Source of the DNA: Liolophura sinensis
Lineage: Eukaryota; Mollusca; Polyplacophora; Chitonida; Chitonidae
Length of the DNA stretch: 64,000 bases
Assembly (NCBI RefSeq): GCF_032854445.1
Contig: NC_088306.1
Location: forward strand, 11,589,386-11,653,385
Reading direction: 5' to 3'
Shown piece after piece: positions 1 to 11,042 of this stretch; the stretch's first letter is position 1, and each line of letters starts with the position of its first letter. The notes under the pieces are model-generated. The model was not told the DNA's origin and searched no databases. It saw nothing but the letters and a program-made list of their open reading frames with translations. The position numbers were made by a program, and so were the translations under genes.

Positions 1-53
1 TTTTAATAATACTTGTACAGTTAAGTGTAAGTAAACAAAAAAAGTCAACAAAC

Positions 54-203
54 CTGACAACCCTGCTCATTATGGGCATTTTCTTCTAAATTCAATACTT
101 CTGTCAAAGTCAAAAGAGTTTCTGCTACATACAACTTATGCTGTTTAGAAACAAGTGGCGCCCTATGTGTTGGTGATTTTCGTTTCCTAGATATTTTCTC
201 CAC
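54..203 (-). CDS. Candidate internal exon of an unrecognised gene
   Basis: An open 150-nt stretch (50 codons, phase 0 at both ends) lies between an acceptor ('cttatacag') and a donor ('cag/gtttgt') on the minus strand. It encodes a basic start (VEKISRKRKSPTHRAP) followed by a leucine-rich, probably helical segment (KQHKLYVAETLLTLTEVLNL) and an acidic end. It has no ATG, so it must be internal. The balanced amino-acid composition and exact phase argue for a true exon, but I do not recognise the family. The rest of the gene would lie left of the window, with upstream exons to the right. Confidence 0.45.
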
Positions 204-1301
204 CTGTATAAGAAATTAAAACCACAATGAAGAACATTTGAACAACTGAATTCATGGAATAAATTTTCCTTAAAAAGTCAATACTTTCATTTATATACAG
301 GCTCATGATACTACATGTATAGGTATAAATTTGCAAAGGGAAATAGGCCTATACCTGTAAACTCAGTTCAATTAAATTAGAATTCAATTTTAATTAAATT
401 AAAAGTTGCAGATTTTTTATTGATATATCTTACTAGGTGTGGCCCATATAATAACATATCAACAAAAAGCCACAACTAACCTTTAGTTTGATTTAACTAG
501 GGCTATATTATGATATAGGCCGCCTGACGGACTATAAAGAGACTTTTGCTGAAGTTACATGTGTGTCCCTCAGATAAGAAGGACGAGGAGTGGGAAATCA
601 TCTCAAACTAACTGTACAAGTTTTATGGTAGGTTTATTACCTGTTTTGGAGAAAAAAAAATAGCTGGTTTAGGATCCGGGTGTAACTCAGTAGGACCAAT
701 TCCACCAATAAAATGTCAATTTCTTGAGATTCGCACTGGTGAAGCCTTTACGGCCACACGAGTTCACCCACCTGTCACACTTCTCACGCTCCAACTGTGG
801 TTAAGGGAAGGGAATCCACCAGACCCCCTGCATATTTTCTCTCCCTGCATATCTGCTGTCACTGTTACACGTCCCGAAACACGTCCCGTAACATCAATGA
901 AATGTCACTGGCATAGTAATTTACTTTCAGATTTACACTAAAGTTAACTTCTTTGCCTCGTCAAATTTTTGTTTGTCCTACTCAGCTTATGCATGCCCAG
1001 TGAGTTGGCTGACTCAAGTCGAGGCTGATCTATTTTTAGATCTTCCTGCCTGCAGCGAACAGAGTTAGTTAAACTGTTAAAGCCCGTGGAAATCCTGTCA
1101 TGAGCTCAGCTGTCATGGGTTATGGTCAGTTGACTAGAACGACCCGAGTAAGCAAAGCCGCACAATTGTAGTTGCAGTGATTGCAGACATTGGTAAGGAT
1201 TGCGAGACCTGCTTGGATTACACAAGGACGGGTGAAGGGAGTCCGCCGCTTGGATTTACCTCTGAGCTCTTCCACATCGATTTACACACGGATATTTCAA
1301 C
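204..1301. other. Intergenic or promoter-proximal stretch before the first sulfotransferase
   Basis: Apart from the candidate exon at 641-715 I see no coding sequence. The stretch from about 780 to 1300 is less AT-rich than its surroundings. It would hold the 5' UTR and promoter of the plus-strand sulfotransferase and possibly a divergent promoter for the minus-strand exons at the left edge. No TATA box or other motif stands out. Confidence 0.3.
641..715 (-). CDS. Candidate upstream exon (end only) of the same unrecognised gene
   Basis: The minus strand is open for about 25 codons up to a good donor ('aaaacag/gtaata') and ends in phase 0, which joins in frame to the exon at 54-203. The peptide includes GPTELHPDPKPAIFFSPKQ. 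An in-frame stop sits just upstream, at 716-718, and I see no ATG or clear acceptor, so the 5' boundary is unresolved. This may be UTR-derived or chance. Confidence 0.25.
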
Positions 1302-1312
1302 ATGGTTTTGCG
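1302..1312 (+). CDS. GAL3ST: First coding exon (11 nt) of Gal3ST-family sulfotransferase, copy 1
   Basis: The sequence reads ATG GTT TTG CG followed by a consensus donor (gtaaga). It ends in phase 2, and exon 2 begins with the G that completes an arginine codon, giving Met-Val-Leu-Arg. The choice is supported by the paralogue at 12151-12161, which has the same 11-nt length, phase and splice pattern (Met-Lys-Val-Arg). The residues form the short basic cytosolic tail of a type II Golgi membrane protein. Confidence 0.75.
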
Positions 1313-1688
1313 GTAAGAGACTGTAAAACATAAAAGCATGTTATAATTGTGATTTGGAAAGCCAGAGTTTCCTTTCTGTTTCCTTCCTCGCTCAACAAAA
1401 TCTGTGGTATTAAGCCATAATCGTTCAGTCATCGATATGATGCATAATACCGTACACTTCAGGAATTTACTTATGTACACCTGCAAAAAAAAGCAAATGT
1501 CGGCAGTCTATTGTCAAGTATTGTGCCTACTCGACACAGTTTAATTACCATAGTTTATAGTCCAGGGCACTGATCATATGCCGGGCTGAAAATTGCCAGT
1601 AGCTCCCAATACTCATGACGTTACCAGCCCCATATCAGCACCAATAAGCACCATAGAGATTATTTATGCACCCACAGTCCTCCTGAAG

Positions 1689-1835
1689 CTAAAACTGATG
1701 TAATGGCCTGATGTCATGACCGATGTAATGGCTGATGCCATGTCTGATGTCACGACTGATGCCATGGCTGATGTGATGACTGATGTCACGACTGACGGCA
1801 TGAGTGACGTCACGACATGTCATGACTGATGTAAT
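1689..1835. repeat. Degenerate short tandem repeat (gatgtaatgactgatgtcac type)
   Basis: Units of about 12-18 bp built from 'gactgatgt(c/a)a(c/t)g' repeat some nine or ten times with substitutions. The repeat lies in the intron of sulfotransferase copy 1. Confidence 0.7.
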
Positions 1836-3044
1836 GACACGCGTCTCCTATGCTCATTTTGAGAAGCATTCAGTCTTTAGTGCACTATTCTCTACCACAT
1901 GATAGCAACCTCACCTGTACAAACCCCTATTTATGCGGTGATACAACTCTCCTTTTCCTGCCCCCCTCGCCAGCCTCTTCTTGCCCCGACACACACAAGC
2001 CTTTGGGTTTACGGAAATTAGGCAATAAACCGGTTCTAACAAAAAGTTGTGCAAGAAAGCAGAGGGGAGTAAAATAGTCGATTATACCTTCGCTAAAATT
2101 TACAACTCTTCGGAATGGGTGTGTTTGGGCGGGGGTCATGGGGTGGGGGGTGTCACACACATTAATAAACGAACACCTTTTAGAGAACTCGGATAATGTA
2201 TATGGTCTTCCAAATGCATGTGACTTCATACGCGCCCTATATTAATTCACCTCCACACAACCGGAACCCTTTACTGGAGTCCTCGCATATTTTCTTATTA
2301 CTTTTTTTCGTTAATCGGTCAGTGCCTCTTTTCATAAGACTCTAGAATAGTTTTAACATTTTAGAAACAATCCACAAGTTCACATACCACAACGTCCCTT
2401 ACCAGACTTAGCTGTTATTCACAAAGCGTGAAACAGGGTGCGGGTATAATGTGACTGGATGGTTTGTCATCTCTGGTGTCACCAGAGACAAACACAATAT
2501 CACTTTGTAGGCAAACTGAATTGACCCGACGTTAGAACAACACGTTCCCCGTCCTGTGAACAGCAGGACAGCGTTGATACTTCCCAAACAAAAGTGTTGT
2601 TGTTGTTGTTTAAATGTGAAGTGACAAGCCAGTACACCAGCTGCCACCCCACAGCCTAGTTCATTTTTTTACTTTTCTGTGAGTGGAACGGTATAACAAA
2701 TATTCCCACCCTTCGCCTAGTGTTGTATGGCTGTGATAACCACGTGACTGGGCATGTAGAGAAGTGTCATATAACTAGCTACCCTGTCACTGACAAGCCG
2801 AGGCCATTAAACCCATTAAAAGAAAGAAAAAAGAAAGGTGCAAGAAAAATCGGATATGCCAAAGGCTACAAACGCTAAACATGCAAAAACTTACAGGTAA
2901 TATAGGCCTAATATTTTTCTCTATTTTTATGCATCTTATGTTACTTCATAGAGTAATCTAAAACATAGGCCTAATGCTAACCACCCTCCAGTTGAAGCGC
3001 ATGCCGCTCAGACCGGCTTCATCTCCGACAGTAAATGTACGTAA

Positions 3045-3153
3045 GGAGATGAGTTTCCTCCGGGTTCTGTCGGGTTTCCTCCTACCACGATACTGCCCAC
3101 CGTCGTATTAGAGTTATTGAGTACGGCGTAAAACACCAATAAAATAAATAGAC
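3045..3153 (+). mobile_element. tRNA-derived SINE, 3' fragment
   Basis: 'gggtttcctcctaccacgat' followed by 'gagtacggcgtaaaacacca' and an ATAAAATAAATA tail matches the 3' half of the SINE family seen intact at 63468-63732. The tRNA head is missing. The divergence suggests an old copy. The family may belong to the MetaSINE group, inferred from recall of the core only. Confidence 0.75.
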
Positions 3154-3839
3154 AAGGACTTCCCGTAGTTTACGGCAAGAAAATGTCTGAAACAGAAAGT
3201 CAGCAACACAGCGTGTAAGCGTATTAAGACACACGTCTAGTCTAAGGAAAATGAACGGGCTTAAATGCTTCTTTTTTTTTTTTGGCTAAAATTTCTGTCC
3301 ATTTCTATTTCTGAAATACGGTAATGCCTTTTCACACTTCCAGTGAAAAACTATTAATCGTACATATAGCTCCAATATGTTCAAATATCTTTGAAAATGG
3401 ATACATTGAGCTACAGTTCAGTGCAAAGTACAAATTTTATGTCCTCATAATTTTAGATTCACAGTACACTGAATAGATTATGTAACTTCAAAACGATAAA
3501 ATTTTTTTTTTTACTGTATCTCAACAAGGTAGAAAAACAAAGCGGATTCGGCTGGAATTAGTTTTTTTTTACTATAGCTCAAAAAGGTTACAAATATAAA
3601 CAAAAAAAAAAGATTCAGAATCACCCGCTGAAATGAAAGGGGGAATCCTCAGGTATCTCGCCAGTAATCAGTGGTTTACAATCGTAGCAGTTTAAAGTTC
3701 TTTAGCATGCCGTTAAGCAACAATCAAATAAATTAATATACCCCAAACATGAATACGCCATCTAAAAAAGGTTTATATGAATACGCCATCTCTGAAATAG
3801 ATATACTGATAAGTTTTCAAATGTTTGTTTACTTTGTAG

Positions 3840-4995
3840 GTGTCGGATTAAGTCTGTATCGGCGACATTAATCCTCTGGGCAGTCATCGCCATTTTGTTG
3901 TTGATGTACTACGGATCAGCCGTCACAAAGGACTGGAATTCCTCTGAGTTGTCTTACTCTAAACTAGACAGCCAGGAATCACAGCGAGACATAAGAGAGC
4001 CGACGCAAGCCAGAAGCTCCGAAGTGCGCAGAATCGTGTATATTCGGATTCCCAAAACCGGAAGCAGCACCATGACGATGTTAGTCTGGCGATTTGCCTG
4101 GGCCCGGAACCTCAGTGTGCTAGCCGTGAATCCGAAATTTGAAGGCACACGAGACCGATTGACCCACAAGATGTTCTTCTTACCTCCCCCTGGGCAGAAG
4201 TATGACGTCATGGCTGAACACGTGCTCTACAACAAGGAGTCGTTTTCGAATTACCTGGCAGAGGACGCCGTCTATGTGACCATGCTGCGCGAACCGTTCA
4301 GTCTGCTTTACTCTACTCTGTATTACGTGCCGGCATTTCAAAAAACCATCACTGAAGTGAACAAAATCGAGGCTTACTTGAAAAATCCGGCTAAATATGA
4401 CAACACCGCCATTATGGCTGGTCGCTCATACACCAAAAATCCACAATCTTCTTTTCTCGGACTCAGACGAAGAGATTTCGACAACGAGGGGAAAATACAG
4501 GAGCTGATATCTTCTATAGATCGCGATTTCCCTGTGGTTTTGATTCTCGAGAGGCTGGATGAATCATTAATACTGCTCCGCAGAGTGCTAAAATGGCCCA
4601 TGAAGGACATTATCTACTCGGTGGAAAATGTGAACTCGGCCAAACCAAAGCTCAAAATCACGCCTGAACACCGAGAAAAGTACAAGAAATGGAGCCTGGC
4701 CGATCACAAATTGTACAATTTCTTCAAAAAGAAATTAGAGGAATCCATCGAAGAAGCCGGACCAGAGCTGCAAGAGGAGCTCGCGGTGTTCAGGAAGTAT
4801 AAAATGGATATCGCTAGGTATTGCAGATTTCAAACCATAATGGATGAGGATATGCTGTTTACGGAAAGTCCATACAACGAAAGATTTTCAATCACGAGAA
4901 AGGACTGTTCCCTGATATACGTGGAGCCTCTAGTTCTAATTAGTAACATAAGGAAACGTCAACATGCTTATCCGTTTCTTAGCCCGTCACTTTAA
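3840..4995 (+). CDS. GAL3ST: Galactose-3-O-sulfotransferase family enzyme, copy 1 (main exon)
   Basis: This enzyme is predicted to transfer sulfate from PAPS to the 3-OH of galactose on glycolipids or glycoproteins in the Golgi lumen. The acceptor is 'actttgtag' at 3838-3839. With the 11-nt first exon (intron 1313-3839) the protein is 388 residues, a usual length for the family. Residues about 9-29 form a hydrophobic signal anchor (ATLILWAVIAILLLMYYG). IPKTGSST at about 74-81 is the 5'-phosphosulfate-binding loop. REPFSLLYS at about 154-162 matches the 3'-phosphate loop. ERLDESLILLRRVLKW is a family signature in the C-terminal half. N-glycosylation sequons occur near residues 37 (NSS) and 94 (NLS). 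The protein ends in YPFLSPSL and TAA. A paralogue lies tail-to-tail at 9896-12161, with about two thirds of residues identical by eye. The acceptor substrate (cerebroside, mucin-type or other glycan) cannot be told from sequence. The reading frame is intact. Confidence 0.92.
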
Positions 4996-6478
4996 ACAGC
5001 CTGCCTGGATTTAACTGAGGGGAGCTAAAAGCCGTGTACCAAAGATCATTAGGTGCCGATTTCATAAAGCAAACATTGAAAACATCAATACAATACCCTG
5101 CTTTTTTCCACTTAATTTGTCTTAAAATAGCACTTGTTATATGAGACCTTTCAGTTTTATCTCCTACAGTGCAAAATAGTAACTTTATATGACCTTTCAA
5201 ATTTTGACATTAAAACTGGCCTTTGGAAATCGGCACGTGGCTCTGATCACAACTCCACAAAAGGAATCTAATTGTTTAAAAGGTGAAAATCTAAAATGGA
5301 ATGACCAGCAACCATTTTGTAAAGAGATATATACGCAGTATAGTTCTAGGATCAGCCCAACCCTAAAAAACACTTTCTGGAGCATGATTGCGAATCGACT
5401 TTGTGCTTTAAAGTATTTTGCTGTCTCAGAAGCCAACGAGCTCGGACGGTACAACTTTTCAACAAATCACGCCAGTTATACAAAGCACTGGGAACCGGAG
5501 GCTCACAAACAGTGTGTGATGTGACGAATAGCAGCCAACATTTTTTTAAATACTGCACGTTTTTGATTGTTGCATTGGGGGAATTTGAGTGTTTCGCTGG
5601 CTGAGATCATCCGTGCCGTTCTTCGTTAAATACGTAATTAAATTTGTCATATGCTGTTTCTCTTCCCAGCTGCGAAATGTACGTACTAGTCCCGAAGGTT
5701 GTATTGCGTACCTCTTTTTGGTCATTATTGTGGCAGTACGAGTATTCAACAATGAACAAACCGGAAAATGGGTCGATGCGTGACGTCACCGGTTTGAACC
5801 ATACATTCCTCCGATGTCAAGTAGCTGACGTCATTGAGATCTGTGCAATTCTTGTTATTAGTCATCTATAGTATCCTACAGACGGTTCTATGTACGCAGG
5901 TGAAATGAGACACTGGAGTGGAAGTACTGATAGAAGTTTTCGCGCTGGAGAGGATTTAATGCTTGAGAGAACTATTTGAAAAATGCGCATGTGTGTATGC
6001 CACAACATAGTATATTACGTCTCAACATAGTGTATTACGCATGGGTTTACAAATTAAATCCTTTTGGTTACTGTAAGACAAGGAGGCTATCGGTAATCGA
6101 CATTGAACGCTTAACAGGTCACAATGTATAGGTTGTCATACAACTGTTTCCGTCTGGTTCAGTCTTGTCTGGAAAATGTGCCAGCAAGAGCCAGCAACTG
6201 GATGAAAATATCTGTCTTCTCGAGGATGTTGGAATTTTTTTTTATATCGCTTAGAATATCTTCAGAATCAGTTCTGTGCATCTCGAGTGAAACAATTTAT
6301 TTATGTATGGAAACAAAACATGAACAGTGTCCACTGTTTGGCAGTGAGCCAGGCTATATTGGTATGGATTATATCCCATCAATATCACTGCCATAAATTC
6401 GATGCCCAGCTGTGTACAGCGTGTTCATCAAAAGCAATTTTAATTTGTATGTATGGCAAATATAGGACTCGCTATGAC

Positions 6479-6692
6479 AGGTTTTATTGTGAACACATCA
6501 GACAATTTAAACACAGCTTTTCAGTTTTCTTTTTTTTAAAAAAAAAGGTCATTTGTGATTTCTTTTAAATGTAACCCTTTTCTGCCGAAAACTGCTGTTT
6601 TCTTTAAAACTGTTCTGAGTAGTTTCATCTGATAATACTGGCACGCTTTCTAACGACGCATCTAAGGCGTTACAATACACAACAGACTGAAC
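6479..6692. repeat. Dispersed direct repeat, copy A (pair with 7453-7663)
   Basis: About 210 bp starting 'ggttttattgtgaacacatc' and ending near 'aatacacaa' recurs 975 bp downstream in the same orientation with scattered differences. It includes a T-rich/A-rich stretch and 'tttctgccga'. The family is unknown. Short minus ORFs in both copies share 'NSFKENSS.RQK.VTFKRNHK', which reflects the repeat and not a gene. Confidence 0.8.
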
Positions 6693-7452
6693 ACACCGTA
6701 TACCGTTCAGTAAACAGTAGTTTATGAGAGAAACGGTATAATTCCTTAAACAGAAAAAGCCTTTTCTGGGGAAGCTGAAGAAAATATTTTTATAAATCCG
6801 AGTTTCGTGAACTAAACGTATTCCATGTAAAAGCATCTTTTTGGCTCCGCATGGTCTCGCACTACATAAACAATAAGGATACTTAAGCGTTTTATGTAGG
6901 TCGGGATCGCACAGTGTCAGTCCCTTTCATGAAGTGTTTTATTCATAATATATTGTTGCACCTGCTGATACGTTTAGTCTTCAAAGCCGTTTGTTCATTG
7001 CTTCATGTGTCCTGAAGTATACATTTATCCTGATATTATCATAGTACGCAATGCACATTTTTTCCATGGAGCGAAATTAAGCGCATGTATAGTCCTTTGG
7101 GAATGGTCCTATTGTATTTTGTCTGGTTATAAAATTTTATATTTGTGACAAATATTGTATGAAAATGGGCTTTGCCCGCCTATATTAATTTCTTTGAAAA
7201 TATTGTTATTATTGAACTTTTGTGAAATTTACCAGAACATTTTATATGCATATTTAATAAATAATTAACAAAAGTATATTGCATCAATTAAAACTTGCTC
7301 GTTGCTTAATGGTTATCTCTATATACTCGGTTAAAGAAGCTCTCAAAAGAATACAAAGTAATAAATGATGGGGCTTTTTAAGCTGGTCCATCGCCCGACC
7401 TGCCCCGTTGACTTTTGCATCTTTTAAATTGCTGTATTACTCTTTAACTCTT

Positions 7453-7663
7453 TAGGTTTTATTGTGAACACATCAGACAATTTAAACACATGTTTTCAGT
7501 TTTCTTTTTTAAAGAAAAAAAGTCATTTGTGATTTCTTTTAAATGTAACCGTTTTCTGCCGAACACTGCTGTTTTCTTTAAAGCTATTCCCAGTAGTTTC
7601 ATCTGAAATACTGGCACCTTTTCTTACAACGCATCTAAGGCGATACAATACACAAGTGATCGA
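7453..7663. repeat. Dispersed direct repeat, copy B, abutting a SINE head
   Basis: This is the second copy of the repeat at 6479-6692. It ends at the same internal point ('acaatacacaa') and immediately joins a truncated SINE (7664-7799). Confidence 0.8.
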
Positions 7664-7799
7664 CCCACGACCATCCGCAGGTTGCTGACAGACGTTCCCA
7701 CGTACGGCAGTAGAGGAAGCCAGCATGAGCTGGACTTGAACTCACAGCCACCGCATTGGTGAGAGGCTCCTGCTACCCCTTGTGCCACGGAGTCGCCTC
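7664..7799 (-). mobile_element. tRNA-derived SINE, head portion only
   Basis: Read on minus it runs from 'ggcgactccgtggcacaagg' through 'gagttcaagtccagctcatg' to 'gcggatggtcgtgggtcga'. It therefore has the tRNA-like head and part of the body but no 3' core or tail. It joins directly to the repeat at 7453-7663. Confidence 0.8.
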
Positions 7800-8519
7800 A
7801 TATCGTTATAAGGTCATCGGAGTTGCTGCTTTCAAGTAAGCCCATCACAGTTACTACTTTCAGTAAACCCGTTACAGCTATTATGCCCAGTAAACCCAAA
7901 CCTGGTCCTTGCTTTCAAAGGAAACAACGAGAATTGAAAATTTGTCTTTGGTTTGTGATGTGCAGAAAACGTAAGCAAAAACGCTTCAGTTTCTACATCG
8001 TTATATTCCAACTGTAGTTTCGAGTTTTTGCTCCCATCAGGAATGTATCAAGTATAATAAGAATTATACGTGGTAGAGCAAATCCGGTCTGTTTATAACT
8101 CGATGTAACTTCTGTACATCTATCCGCAAATGGGTAAAAATAATCCAGACTAAAATATACAGACAATGCGCACATGTCACCCTTCCATATAATGGTACAG
8201 GACGCGTGCAAGGAGACCTACTAGATCCATATTTGTTTACATTGTGTGGGGAAATACTTGGATTAATGATATTAAGAGAAAATGAAGACGTTCAAGGTAT
8301 CGCTTTAAGCAGTACAAAATAAATTTGTGTGCTGATGGCATACAGTTAACCCTCAACAGTTCTGTCACTTTCCTCAAAACCTTTCGGAGTTTATTGAAAT
8401 AATTCTAAAACGTTTCTCGCCTAAAAAAAATCAACGCCGCTTGGATTTCACATTTTTGGAATTAACATATCGACATCAAATGATATATGAAATTTAGAAA
8501 ATAAAATAATTAGAAAATA

Positions 8520-9255
8520 TTGTTATGTGAACGACTGCCGTCAGCTTCTAAATTTAGCTGGCCACTTTTGACATATGCTTAGTTCAGGGCCTGCTGTCTG
8601 CCTCTGCCTTAGAATGTTCCAGAATACCCTCAGTTCGGGGCCTTTTTGTTTACAACAAGTGTTCAAGAATTTTCTTATTTTAGAAAATTCCACCAATCTA
8701 TATAAGACCTATGAAAGCAGGTCAAAGGAGGAGAAAGGAGATTTATTGAGAGTTTTGGATGCTTTCGCCTTGTGTTACTTTAGTATTCATAAGAGGGAAA
8801 ATCCACAGTATAACTGAGTGTATGACGAAATATACACAAAATTCCACAGACAGGGTCCGTGTACTAATAAGCACTGTGTACACAAGAGCACAAGTTAAAT
8901 ATACAAGTTCAGACTGAACAAGTGCTCGGGGGAGATAGGGTATAACAAAGCCAGAGGCTATAAAGACACCAAAATTCAGCACAAAAGGCCAAATATGTAA
9001 CACACAGCGAAAGCATCCAAAACTCTCAGTAAATCTCCTTTCTCCTCCTTTGACCTGCTTTCATAGGTCTTATATAGATTGGTGGAATTTTCCAGAATAA
9101 GAAAATTCTTGAACACTTGTTGCAAACAAACAGGCCCCGAACTGAGGGTATTCTGGAACATTCTAAGGCAGAGGCAGACAGCAGGCACTAAACTTAGCAT
9201 ATGTAAACAGTGGCAAGCTAAATTTGGAAGCTGACGGCAGTCGTTCACATAACAA
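8520..9255. mobile_element. Palindromic TIR element (MITE-like, about 0.74 kb)
   Basis: Two arms of about 250 bp (8520-8768 and 9007-9255) are near-perfect reverse complements around a spacer of about 240 bp. The outer ends read 'ttgttatgtgaacgactgcc' and its complement. A TA dinucleotide flanks both sides (8518-8519 and 9256-9257), compatible with a TA target-site duplication of Tc1/mariner-type transposons. Each arm can be read as the same peptide (VCLCLRMFQNTLSSGP...), because the arms are copies. No transposase is present, so the element would be non-autonomous. The superfamily assignment is inference. Confidence 0.8.
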
Positions 9256-9397
9256 TAGCCCAGCCAAAGATTACACATCTATTTTTATTGATGTAGCAGT
9301 TTCATATGCTACAGCCACCACTAGTATTCTGACAAAATGCAAATACAGACCAATCTATTTTCATAACAAAAAACTGGCAGAAATTCAGAAGCATAAA

Positions 9398-9520
9398 ATT
9401 TATTTATTTATTTATTTGTTTATTCATTTGATTGGTGTTTTACGATGTACTCAAGAACATTTCACTTATACGACGGCGGTCAGTATTATGGTGGGTGGAA
9501 ACCGGGCACAGCCCGGGGGA
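9398..9520 (-). mobile_element. tRNA-derived SINE, 3' fragment
   Basis: On plus: a TTTA repeat, then 'gattggtgttttacgatgta', 'cacttatacgacggcggtca' and 'tattatggtgggtggaaacc'. This is the reverse complement of the SINE tail and core. The head is missing. Confidence 0.85.
9399..9404 (-). other. Candidate polyadenylation signal for sulfotransferase copy 2
   Basis: AATAAA on minus, within the TAAATAAATA tail of the SINE at 9398-9520, about 490 nt past the stop codon at 9896. It is the first AATAAA run I noticed downstream. Use of it is inference. Confidence 0.3.
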
Positions 9521-9895
9521 CAGAAGTATAAAATACATGTGAGACAACTGATGAAAATGAAAACTTGATTGAATGTTTGGGAATGTGTATCTATATATAG
9601 GCGTCAAAAAACGGACGTTCCGCGTAAAAAATCGCACCAATAGTCCTTTCATTGTAAATAGACAACTGAAGTACATGTTGCATTTGACCTGTAAATCTTT
9701 GGTTACAAGCGCATACAGATGGAAACTGCAGGAATCTTTGACGTCTACTCTGAAACATTCCCACTATTTGAACTCTAGGCCTTATTTGTTAACTAAAGGA
9801 ACTAAAGCAATGTTTAAAGTGTGAGCACATGAAAGTCTGATTACGTACTGTAACTAAGCACTCACCTCTAACAAACAGCGAACTGTGTATGGCTC

Positions 9896-11042
9896 TCAAA
9901 GAGACGGACTTAAGTAAGGAAATGAGTTTTGTCGTTTCCGTATGCTGCTTATTAAAACCAATGGTTCTACAAAGATCAAAGAGCAATCTTTCCTGGTGAC
10001 TGAGAAAGCTTCGTTATACCGGCTCTGAGGAATCCACAAAGTTTCATCAGTTATTGTTCGAAACCGACAATACGTAGTCACGTCCCCTTTGCATTTTCTG
10101 TAAACATCCAGTTCGTCTTGAAATTCCGCACCGCCATTTTGAATAGCTTTTTCCAGCTTCGCTAGAAAATAATCGTACAACTTGTGATCCGCAAAGCTCC
10201 AATTCCTATATATATATTTCTGGCGGGGATTAAATCTCAACTGTGGCTTATGGCGATTAACATTGTTTATGGAGTAAATTATGTCTTTCATTGGCCATTT
10301 CAAAATCCGGCGCAGGAATACTAGTGATTCGTCCAGTCTCTCTAGAATCATCACCAGCGGAAAATCACGATCCACAGAGGATATAAACTCGTCTATTTTC
10401 ATCATGCTGTCGAAATCCCATCTTTTTAACCCCAAGTAAGATGCCTGGGGATTCTTTGTATATGATCGATTTGCCATTATACCAATGTTGTCGTACTTGG
10501 CGGGATTTTTCAAATAAGTTTCCACTTTGTTTTCCGCGGTGATAGTTTTTTTAAACTGAGGTACATAGTACAGAGTTGAGTATAGCATACTGAAAGGCTC
10601 ACGCAGTAATGTAAAGTAGATAGCATCCTCAGCGAAATACTCAGCGTATGACAACTTATCATAGAGCACATGCTCGGCCATGACGTCATACTTCTGTCCA
10701 TGGGGAGGTAAAAAGAACATCTCGCGGTTCAACCGTTCTCGCGTACCTTCAAATTGAGGTTTCACGGCTAGCACAGTTAGGTTTCGGATCCAGGCAAACC
10801 GCCATACTAATAGTGTGATCGTGCTACTGCCAGTCTTCGGGATACGAACGTACACGACCCGCCGGACCTCGGACACCTTGGGTTTTTTCCGCTCCTCTCG
10901 GAAAGTCAGGATTTCCGGATTCTTCGCCCCAGAAAGTTCCGTAAACGTTCGTCTTGTAGAATTTCCTGAGTATACGACAAACCAAAAGCTGACAATGAAG
11001 AGCCACCCGCCGACCGCCAGGAAAAGCATCTCACGTATTGCC
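9896..11042 (-). CDS. GAL3ST: Galactose-3-O-sulfotransferase family enzyme, copy 2 (main exon)
   Basis: Predicted Golgi enzyme moving sulfate from PAPS to the 3-OH of galactose. The acceptor is 'attttgtag/g' at 11043-11044. Joined to the 11-nt exon at 12151-12161 the protein is 385 residues. The order is: basic tail MKVRAIRE; signal anchor at about 9-29 (FLAVGGWLFIVSFWFVVY); short stem with an NST sequon; 5'-phosphosulfate loop IPKTGSST at about 71-78; 3'-phosphate loop REPFSMLYS; and the ERLDESLVFLRRILKW signature. It ends FPYLSPSL. It matches copy 1 (1302-4995) over the whole catalytic domain, with about two thirds of residues identical by eye; the stem between anchor and IPKTG is hardly conserved. 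The frame is intact, so both copies look functional. Substrate specificity is unknown. Confidence 0.92.

Larger units (their letters stand above)
1313..3839 (+). other. Phase-2 intron of sulfotransferase copy 1
   Basis: The intron runs from gtaaga to ttgtag and is 2.5 kb. It contains a degenerate TGATGTNATGAC-type tandem repeat (about 1689-1835) and a 3' SINE fragment (about 3045-3153). Overlapping short ORFs at 1850-2230 and 2408-2647 show no recognisable protein. The matching intron of the paralogue is 1.1 kb. Confidence 0.7.
4996..8517. other. Region between the convergent sulfotransferases (left part)
   Basis: This stretch holds the 3' UTR of copy 1, a dispersed direct repeat (6479-6692 and 7453-7663) and a SINE piece. 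Many short overlapping ORFs at 5189-5871 occur in all frames with no family resemblance. The polyadenylation site of copy 1 is uncertain: an ATTAAA lies near 5206 and an AATAAA at 7256-7261. Confidence 0.4.

Noticed and set aside
5189-5871. Cluster of overlapping ORFs after sulfotransferase copy 1
   Set aside because: ORFs of similar length occur in most frames on both strands, and none resembles a known protein; it is probably 3' UTR or spacer.
8575-9278. Two similar 80-100-aa ORFs on opposite strands as a gene pair
   Set aside because: They are the two arms of one palindromic element, which forces the same reading on both strands.
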